Assembly (NCBI GenBank): GCA_025558075.1
Contig: JAHLKF010000004.1
Location: forward strand, 434,001 to 498,000
DNA: 64,000 nt
Direction of reading: 5' to 3'
From: Gaertneriomyces semiglobifer
Taxonomy: Eukaryota > Chytridiomycota > Chytridiomycetes > Spizellomycetales > Spizellomycetaceae
Position 1 is the stretch's first letter, and every line of letters starts with the position of its first letter. The translations under genes and the position numbers were made by a program. Under the pieces are notes generated by a model. It made no database searches, was not told where the DNA came from, and worked only from the letters and a program-made list of their open reading frames with translations. Shown one piece after another: positions 56,904-64,000 of the stretch.

Positions 56904-59298
56904 CTACTCAGTTACAAATATTTCAGCAAGCCTTTCCCTGACAGCTCCAAAGACATGCCGCGCATTCTGTAGGTCGTTGGGAAGGACAAACACTAGTGTT
57001 CGAGGGAACCTCTCCACTCCCGAGCTATCGCCGGAATGCTTTGCCATTCTTGATGTCTCAACAATGAAACCCTTTGTACTTTTCAGGACAGCTTCTGCGC
57101 GCTTTTCGGCTGTAGCTTCCGTTAATGTGGCATCACTTCCGCCCGCTACACGAACTTGGCTAGAAGACAGAAGAACAGGCACCGTCAGGTTATGTACGTC
57201 GTAGTGGTAAGCAGTGCTCAAGATGGACCGGTATCCAGCCAGAACAGGCGATCGCGAAGTCAGAGGCTCAGAGACTACAAAACAAACCCGTTAGTTCCGG
57301 TCGTAGTACAAACGCTTCCAGCGGCACGCCCACCATCGTTGACCACAAGATGGAATATCACATGCAGCAATGGCAAGTTGGAGTGGCGCGTAATAAAGAA
57401 ATCACCTACGGGTCCGTCAGGTCAAAGACATTCGCGTAACCGAGACGATGGCCAATTGTTGACCTACCTTCCTCTAAATCAAGTTTGCCGGTCGCATTGG
57501 CGCTCAGCTCTAGCTTAATGTGGCCGATTTGAGTGGCGATGCTCTCAAAATGAAACTCCGTAGAACGGCGGCATCTTTCAAATAACGCTGCAACTCATCA
57601 GTCCCATGCAAACATAAATTAGCATCACAGAATGTACCGCACTAACCTGCATTTGCTGTCTTTTGGTTGCCATAGTTGAGCAGGTCCTTTCGCGACACGA
57701 GAATGATTGCTCCAGACAGGCTCTGCGAGTACAAGGAGCTCGCAGTTTGAGCGCGATAGGCCAGAGCTTGTGCTGAATCGCGTGGGAAATCAAAGGTGGC
57801 GTCCATATTCGAAACGCGCAACTGCATGTTGTACATGGTCTTGACTTGCGTGCCAAAATATGTGGTGAACGACTCGGATAGTTCCGGCTCTTCGATTGAT
57901 TCAGCTGGGAGTGCCTTGCTGAAATCTTCTGATTTCCAAGAGCTCAATCTTTGGAATAGATTTGAGACTTTCTTGGGTGTAGAAGAACCCGAGGGTGTGG
58001 TTGCTTCCTCGGCATCAGCCCAGATGTTTCGCGGCGTAAATGAGCGTCGAGCAACCTTAGGTGACGACGGAGAACTAGAGAGTGCTTTCAATTGTTGAAG
58101 GAAGGATGGAGACTTCCTAAGTGTCGCTTTCCCAGAAGGCGACGCTTCGGAAGAAACAACGGCTTTCTTCTTTTGAGATATATATTCTGATATGGCAGGC
58201 GAGTTTTCGAGAAGCATATTAATCGCCGGCTCCAACTGACGATGCGTCAGAGTCAACGCAGCTTCCGATTGCTCTTCAGAAAAGCCCATATCCGTCAGCT
58301 CTTTGATTAGCCTTGTCATGATGGGATCCGCAGGCTCCTTATATGGCTCACTTGAAGGCGGGCTCATGGTGAGGTTGGGTTGTTCCGCCTTTTCCTTGTC
58401 AGCCGACTCAAGTGACAGTAATTCTACAGACGGGCTCTTGTGCAGTTTACGTATGGCAGCTGATATGATGTCAGCCTTTGGTACGGCGGGTGAGACCGCA
58501 GCAGAGGTTGACTGCGCTTGATGGGAAGCGCTGCTTCCAATGTTGCGCCGACTTTCGCTATACAACTCGAGGACAAAGTCATGGTACTCTTGCTGCTGGA
58601 CTTTATGGAGCTCCTCGATCTGGCTGTCCCACGTCGCCAGAACAACTTGAGTTTCCTGTTCGTTACACGGTAAAACTTATACGCGCTGCATAACGCGTTT
58701 CACAGTTGGTTTACCTCGAGCTGATCCTCGTAAACGCTTTGGAGATCTCGTTCATCCTTTCCATTCGCTGCTTGGTCTACTTCTTGCGCATGTCGCGCTT
58801 GCATTATAGCGATTTCCTTTTCGCGGCTTGCGAATAGTTCCTCAACCACATGCGCATAACTCCGCTCAAGCTTCAACAGCTGATCAAATACGCCCGATTC
58901 CGTGCTGTTAATAAGGCTATTATACGCCTTCGCAAAGTCTGGCTGGACATACAACATCAATGAGCGAGCCAGGGAACGAAATGTAGGATTAGCAGACCTT
59001 TGCATCGGTAGGATTATGTCCGATATTCCGGGTATACGCAGCCAGAAAAGATGTTACTATCTCTTCATAATCAACAGATGTGCTCTTGTGCAAAAAAACC
59101 TGCAGCTCAGTTGTCCATTTGCGTGAAGCACCCTAACGAAAGTCTCGCCCACCTATCACGCCGAGATTCGCCAAGCTGTTGAAGGGTCTTGGTCCTCTCA
59201 ATTTCGTCCGCGATGCATTGAAGAAGAGAGGCGCTTTCCTTATCCACTATGTAACCTGGGTTCAATCGCCCAGCCAGATCTAGCCGTGGTGTACCCAT
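56904..59298 (-). CDS. C12orf4/FERRY3-like protein with an internal UBA domain
   Basis: About seven exons give roughly 700 residues. Matches to the human C12orf4 (FERRY3) layout run the whole length: PDFAKAYNSLINSTESGVFD, LLKLERSYAHVVEELFASRE, an ELHKVQQQEYHDFVLELYSE helix, SFTTYFGTQVKTMYNMQLRV, RAQTASSLYSQSLSGAIILV, CRRSTEFHFESIATQI, GDFFITRHSNLPLLHVIFHL, YDVHNLTVPVLLSS and, at the end, PRTLVFVLPNDLQNARHVFG. An extra piece sits in the middle: ELTDMGFSEEQSEAALTLTH RQLEPAINMLL (about 58210-58320), a UBA-type ubiquitin-binding domain. Ser/Pro-rich linkers surround it. I know of no UBA in the animal protein. In animals FERRY is a Rab5 effector that carries mRNAs and ribosomes on early endosomes; whether the fungal protein does so is inference. 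Start ATG at 59298. Confidence 0.85.
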
Positions 59299-59591
59299 GC
59301 TTCCATGTCAAACTTGCCAAACAAAGGTCTACGACGTGGATTGCAGACGGTTTACACTTGGACGTGGTGGCTTGTCACTTGATTTAACCATACATGGGTA
59401 AATGAAACGCGCTACGTAAGCACCGGCAACGTCCGACACGGCCACCTCTCAGCGCGCGCTCTGCACGAATAATATACTCTTGAACATATCGGCGACCGGG
59501 CCTGAATATCGAGGCAGAATGTTGATTTCACACCCTACTGTGAAAACATTAGTTGTATAGCATTCGAAGTTATTTCGGATTGCCAAGTGGA
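59299..59591. promoter_or_regulatory. Divergent promoter region, FERRY3-like / coiled-coil gene
   Basis: 293 bp between two divergent start codons. No motif identified beyond the gene arrangement. Confidence 0.35.
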
Positions 59592-60807
59592 ATGGATACT
59601 CAAATGGACCAGCCAACGGCAGCGGTTGGTGAACGACGGTGCGAAATACTACGGCAAGAGGTGGAACGCTTACGAGCAGAACTGACGGCAGAGAGAGAAC
59701 TGTTCGAGGAATACTCAAAGGTATGGCTTTCTTCAGCAGGTATGTAATTTGTTACTTGCTGACCTGATTTTTCGGGAAATTCTAGTACGTCCGTGGTGCA
59801 CTCCCCAATCGACGACTTAGCATACCCATAAAAACCGACCCAGCCGACCCACGCACAGAGAATATAAACTTGCGAAGAACAATTACCTTGCTTGAAAAAC
59901 GTCTCCGCGCCGTGCGCGCAGACATTCCCGTCTGGAAGGAAAAATGGAACGACCTCAAAAGGGCCGCCGAGGAAGAAGTTTTAAACGCTATAAGTGAGGT
60001 CGAAAGCATTTGTAGCGGCAGGGCAAACGGTGCCGACGAGGACTACGCAACGTTTTTTGATGTTGTTCAGGTATTTGCTGGCTAATGCATGACTTGGTCC
60101 TGGCCAGACGACTGATATTACTTTCGAGGGCAGCGCGCCGAGAGGACAGTTAAATACGCCTTTGAGGATTTAGACTGTCAATATGCCAAGTTGCTCGAAG
60201 AGCACATCGTGATGCAAAATGAGTCGGAGCAAACCAGTGAGAATCTCATTCAGCTCCAGAATGTGAATCAGGTAAGTCAATTGAATTGGAGTGGACTATG
60301 ATTGCAACTTACGCATCAATAACTCTTTTGCAGGAATTGCAGCGCCTTGTCGACACGCTATCCGCTTACGCTTCGTCTGAATACAAACCCCGCATGTACT
60401 CTAGAGATAGTGCAACAGCCGCGTCTCAGACATCTTTGGCAGTATCCCCTACAGCACACATGCTGAAATCTTACATTCCCAACAGTCGACGCGCATCGAT
60501 GGAATTCTCAGCAGAGACATTAGCCGAGTACCCACCGGCCATGCCTGGTAAAGGCAAGCACGTGCGTGCGGCAGAGCTTGACACTAGCGCGCAGACACTC
60601 GGGGGTACAGGACTATATGAGAACGAAAGCCCTTATTTATCTTCGCTGTCATTGGCTGATGCAGCACAAGCAGCCGAGCCGAATCGCCACACGCCTAAGA
60701 AAGAACGTCGAAAGAGCCTGCTAGAAAAAGTCGCTCCGCCGTTGCAACGTCAATCAAGAAAGGTGAGGCATTACTTCAAGCAGAGGTGGAACGTCGGGGC
60801 ACTATGA
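59592..60807 (+). CDS. Hypothetical coiled-coil protein
   Basis: Four exons (59592-59720, 59786-60070, 60134-60271, 60334-60807) give 341 residues. The first 190 residues are mostly heptad-rich helix: REVERLRAELTAERELFEEY is approximate to the visible CEILRQEVERLRAELTAERE, then LRRTITLLEKRLRAVRADIP, EKWNDLKRAAEEEVLNAISE and YAKLLEEHIVMQNESEQTSE. The rest is Ser/Pro/Ala-rich with a basic end (PKKERRKSLLEKV, RQSRKVRHYFKQR). There is no signal peptide or membrane helix. I recognise no family. A dimeric scaffold or cytoskeletal role is only a guess from the coiled coil. The last exon reads through a GTGAGG that could mimic a donor; the nearby acceptor would leave an intron of only 18 nt, so I did not splice it. 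Confidence 0.6.
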
Positions 60808-61228
60808 GAAGAGACATATAGAGTGGCACACTTGAAAAGCAGCTTAGAGCCGTACGGAGCTTGTAAAATATTATGATATTATGCCTCTGTGATACTACAA
60901 AGTGAAGGGCATTAAGTTACTTTGCAACTGACGCGCTTTGCATGTCAGTGTAACCCTACACCCAGCGTTCGTCCAGGCGGACGTCCGAATCAACTGCAAA
61001 TCGTGTTTCCAGTAGCTGAATTCACACTTGTGAAGCTCACTACCGGAACCGCAAGCGCTTTTAGTAGTGGACTCCGTCACAGTGCTCCATAGACAGGTTC
61101 GGTATAGTTTCACCTGAGGGAGGCGGAGGCGGCGCGTTGTGATCTTCGCGGTACCGACTTCGGTACTTGTCTTCGGGTGACCACCAAATATCATCCCAGC
61201 CCTGAATGTGAACCAAGACCAATCCGCC
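60808..61228. other. Intergenic region upstream of the Aurora kinase
   Basis: 421 bp. A minus-strand frame (60895-61566) spans most of it and runs antisense into the kinase N-terminus; it shows no family resemblance. The Aurora promoter should lie here. Confidence 0.35.
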
Positions 61229-62673
61229 ATGTCATCGATACGTGCCCTCGAAGGGCAAATGCGCTCACTAACCGTCAAGGAGAAGGAAAATGCTACAACC
61301 GGTCGTTCACATTTAATCAAGTCGTCCACAACTGCTGGACGCGTGCCAGCCAGCAAGCCGATCGTACATCCTCTACGGCAGACCCAGGAAAAGCGATCAG
61401 CTAATGCTGACGAAGCTTCGGCAATAACGACGAGCAAGCGCCTTGCACATCCTGCAGCGAGTCCTTCGACAGTGCGATCGCACGCCGTGGCGAACAATGC
61501 AACCAAAAACCATAGAGAAAATGACGACAGGTATATCCATTTTATTACACCCTGCTTCAATTCCATTCAATGGCTAATTTGATACCAGCTCACGGCAATC
61601 CTCTACGAAGAGATGGTCACTGGAGGACTTTGATGTCGGACGAGCATTGGGAAAGGGAAAGTTCGGACGAGTCTACCTAGCCAAAGAGAAACGCAGTGGA
61701 TTCGTTGTTGCCCTGAAAATTCTTTTCAAGGCCGAACTGGTGGAAGCACGAGTGGAAAAACAACTTAGGCGCGAGATTGAAATCCAGTCACATCTGAGGC
61801 ATCCCAACATCCTCCGTCTGTTCGGGTACTTTTACGACGCCAAAAGAGTGTATTTAATCCTCGAGTACGCGGCCAAAGGCGAGCTGTACAAGCAACTGCG
61901 GAAATGCGGCAAGTTTGACGAACCCCGCGCGGCAAAGTATATTGCGCAGATGGCCAACGCGCTTGGCTACCTTCACAAAAAAAACGTTATCCATCGAGAC
62001 ATCAAACCAGGTTAGTAAGAAGCGTAATATGCTTCCCAAGGGTTCGTGATTTGACTGACTGGAGCTTAGAAAATTTGTTGCTTGGATTGCGGGGAGAACT
62101 TAAAATTGCCGATTTTGGTTGGTCCGTACATGCGCCAAATGCACGGTACGTGGATTGTAAGGGGCTGTTCTTCTGGCAGTTTGTAACGTAGCTATTTGCA
62201 GACGAGAGACGCTATGCGGCACGCTTGACTATCTCCCACCGGAGATGGTTGAAGGACGTTCACACAACAGTAAAGTAGATCTGTGGTCGCTTGGCGTCCT
62301 ATGTTATGAGTTCTTGGTTGGTGTTCCACCCTTCGAAGATTACTCGGGGGACGCCCAGCAAAACACGTACAGAAGGATTGCCGCGGTAGATTTGCATATT
62401 CCGGACCATGTCAGCGCTGAAGCGCGAGATTTGATAACCAGGGTAAGTTGGCAAGTACGCGTGTGGGAGAAACATATGAACCTAATATTTCTATTATGGA
62501 AGTTATTGCAATACCATCCTGAAAGGCGGCTACCGCTGGAGAACGTCCTCAGGCATCCTTGGTTGGTCAAGCACAACACAGCTGAAGACCTTGGGTTGAG
62601 TGTTGAGGAGGGTGCACACCTAGGGTGTTATCGCCCTGAAAATAACCACATCATGCAACAAGTGGCATACTAG
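61229..62673 (+). CDS. Aurora-family Ser/Thr protein kinase
   Basis: Five exons (61229-61530, 61589-62010, 62070-62145, 62202-62442, 62503-62673) give 403 residues. An N-terminal extension of about 105 residues, basic and Ser/Thr-rich, precedes the kinase domain. [20 protein letters not shown] holds the Gly loop, [14 protein letters not shown] the ATP-binding Lys, and [20 protein letters not shown] the alphaC Glu. [19 protein letters not shown] is the catalytic loop, [16 protein letters not shown] the DFG. The activation segment [20 protein letters not shown] carries the Aurora signature with its phosphorylatable Thr. [20 protein letters not shown] and a short C-tail close the domain. Aurora kinases act in chromosome bi-orientation, the spindle and cytokinesis. 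This is the only Aurora seen in the window; type A or B cannot be decided. Confidence 0.95.
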
Positions 62674-62847
62674 AACGTTCTTCATTTGCGAAACAATGGA
62701 CTTGTAAATATCTTTAGCACACCGTGCATAACACGTCTTCTCACTTCCCAACTACAATGAATCCTATGTTCGTTTTTGCACTGTGGCTTATTTGTTGTTT
62801 TTTCACTTTTGCATCTTTTTCTCTACAAGCGATGAATTGATTCCAGC
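62674..62847. other. Convergent 3' flank, T-rich
   Basis: 174 bp between converging stops. The plus strand is T-rich (about 62770-62825). No hairpin terminator is expected or seen. Confidence 0.4.
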
Positions 62848-64000
62848 TCAAAGTCCCGCCATCATTTTGGCAAACAATGCTTTTTCCTTCTTTTCGACTT
62901 CTCTGGCGGCGTCCTTAGCTTTCTTCATCAGCAGCTTCACTTGAGATCTGATTGATTCATCGTCAGCAACGCCTTCAAGTGCTACCTCGCAGTCTTGGAT
63001 TGACTTGGAATAGTCTTTCGAGTCCATGAACGCTTGCGCGCGGCGATAGAGTGCTTTCACGTTTTTGGGATCAATTTTAAGGGCCTTCGTTGCGTGCATG
63101 TTGGCTTTGGAGGCATCACCCATTTTCAGGTAACACAGTGAGAGGTTTGAATGACATGGCAGGCAGATACCATCGACCTCTTCCTTTTCAGTGGCACTAT
63201 CCGTGTCGGAAGTGCTGAAATAGTCCACGGCCTTCTCGTAGTGTTTGACTGCCAGTCTTGGTTTACCATCTTTGAACAGGGTGTTTCCTGTCTCACGCAG
63301 CCTTTTCATACTCTCCAACTTTTCGTCACGGCTCATGTCCCAAGACTCCTTCGTCTTTTCAAAAGAGACTAGCTCGACTTCAAATTCTAACGGCTCATTC
63401 GGTGGAATGTTGTGTTGTTGCGCAAGGCTTCTTCCGTAACCGTACTCAGCGGGTGCTTTGATGAGAGCCTTCTCCCCTTTTTTCATCTCTGCTATTCCGA
63501 TGTCAAGGGCTTCAGGTAGAGCACCAGACATGAGCGTTACAGTCTCTGTCTTGTTTTCAACAAACGTTACGCTCGCAGGACCAGTGGTGCGCGCATAAGC
63601 AATTCGGATTTCAACAGTTGAGCCGAGCTGCGGGCGTTCCCAACCATTTCCTTCGGTCAGAATTTTCTTAACAATGGACGTTTTGCCGATTTGTTCAATC
63701 TCATGCCATCTAATTAATGAAATCTCGTATTTAAGAGTTGCATCCGGTGGGATGTCACGAGCACTGTCGCCGTCATGTCCATATGCGTGCTCGGGCGCGA
63801 TGGTGAGAATACCTCGTTCTCCTTTCTTGAACTTTTTCACGGCGGCCGTAATGTGAGTGGACAGTCTCCCAAACGGTTGTTCCTCTCCGAGGGTAAATCG
63901 CACATCGTTCTTTTCTTCAACCAATTTCTCCTCACCAGCGACCGTGGCGGTTAGCTTATAGTCCATTACCACCTCCCACCCTTCTTTTGGCGTTGACCAG
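62848..64000 (-). CDS. FKBP-type peptidyl-prolyl isomerase with TPR domain (5' truncated)
   Basis: The frame stays open to the right edge, so the N-terminus, probably with at least one more FKBP domain, is missing. In frame from the edge it reads WSTPKEGWEVVMDYKLTATV, then VRFTLGEEQPFGRL and GERGILTIAPEHAYG of one FKBP-like domain. A second follows: GSTVEIRIAYARTTGPASVT, EMKKGEKALIKAPAEYGYGR and NIPPNEPLEFEVELVSFEK. Residues after about 245 of the visible chain form three TPR units: RLRETGNTLFKDGKPRLAVK HYEKAVDY, LPCHSNLSLCYLKMGDASKA and ALYRRAQAFMDSKDYSKSIQ. A basic helix (KKAKDAAREVEKKEKALF) that often binds calmodulin ends the protein. This is the FKBP52/ROF1 architecture, an Hsp90 co-chaperone type. 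Several active-site aromatic residues of FKBP12 look replaced, so catalysis is doubtful in these two domains. Confidence 0.88.
   Translation of the reverse strand, partial: WSTPKEGWEVVMDYKLTATVAGEEKLVEEKNDVRFTLGEEQPFGRLSTHITAAVKKFKKGERGILTIAPEHAYGHDGDSARDIPPDATLKYEISLIRWHEIEQIGKTSIVKKILTEGNGWERPQLGSTVEIRIAYARTTGPASVTFVENKTETVTLMSGALPEALDIGIAEMKKGEKALIKAPAEYGYGRSLAQQHNIPPNEPLEFEVELVSFEKTKESWDMSRDEKLESMKRLRETGNTLFKDGKPRLAVKHYEKAVDYFSTSDTDSATEKEEVDGICLPCHSNLSLCYLKMGDASKANMHATKALKIDPKNVKALYRRAQAFMDSKDYSKSIQDCEVALEGVADDESIRSQVKLLMKKAKDAAREVEKKEKALFAKMMAGL

Noticed and set aside
60895..61566. 223-codon minus-strand frame upstream of the Aurora kinase
   Set aside because: Overlaps the kinase first exon in antisense and reads as random Arg/Ser/Cys-rich sequence.
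1..64000. tRNA genes, rRNA, transposons, CRISPR arrays or viral insertions
   Set aside because: No convincing A/B box pairs, cloverleaf arms, terminal repeats, transposase motifs or spaced direct repeats were seen by eye. A dedicated RNA-gene and repeat search would be needed to exclude small ones.

Overview
This is a gene-dense eukaryotic nuclear window. It carries 25 protein-coding genes, most of them split by introns of about 50-90 nt with GT..AG ends and CTAAC/CTGAC-like branch sites. A fungal-type fatty acid synthase, a fungal-type acetyl-CoA carboxylase, Rki1, Tsc10, Sso-like syntaxin and Emp65/TAPT1 all point to a fungus. TBC1D5, C12orf4/FERRY3, USP30-like and HTATSF1-like genes, which yeasts usually lack or have reduced, suggest an early-diverging (chytrid-like) lineage. 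No species can be named from the sequence alone. I see no rRNA, tRNA, transposon, CRISPR or viral element. Exon coordinates below come from reading splice sites and frames by hand.

Layout. 1-3.3 kb: 3' end of condensin SMC4, then a predicted membrane-anchored protein with three PAM2 motifs and two CCCH zinc fingers (minus). 3.7-8.3 kb: an unknown coiled-coil protein, PDCD5 and HTATSF1/Cus2 (both minus). 8.3-20.5 kb: TBC1D5, a C2-domain protein (minus), ribose-5-phosphate isomerase, a plasma-membrane-type syntaxin (minus), a USP30-like membrane-anchored deubiquitinase, a small unknown gene (minus) and ribosomal protein uL1/RPL10A. 20.8-27.6 kb: AP-3 beta, 3-ketodihydrosphingosine reductase (minus), TAPT1/Emp65. 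27.6-51.7 kb: a lipid-precursor block, all minus except a small TFIIIC subunit gene. It holds an NDUFA9-like/pantothenate synthase fusion, acetyl-CoA carboxylase and a giant one-piece fatty acid synthase. 53.0-64.0 kb: an unknown nuclear-type protein, DNA primase small subunit (minus), a FERRY3-like protein with a UBA domain (minus), a coiled-coil protein, an Aurora kinase and a 5'-truncated FKBP-TPR protein (minus).

Functional links. Pantothenate synthase makes the precursor of CoA and of the phosphopantetheine arm of ACP. Acetyl-CoA carboxylase makes malonyl-CoA. FAS uses malonyl-CoA and the 4'-phosphopantetheinyl ACP. All three lie in about 24 kb on one strand. The pantothenate synthase is fused in frame to a complex-I NDUFA9-type SDR, and the linker looks like a mitochondrial presequence; I consider this the most unusual object here. 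Two other genes could couple mRNA to membranes: the anchored PAM2/CCCH protein and the FERRY3 homologue.

Limits: the first exons of ACC1 and of the gene at 18.7-19.3 kb, and one TBC1D5 junction, are uncertain. All functions are from family resemblance read by eye.
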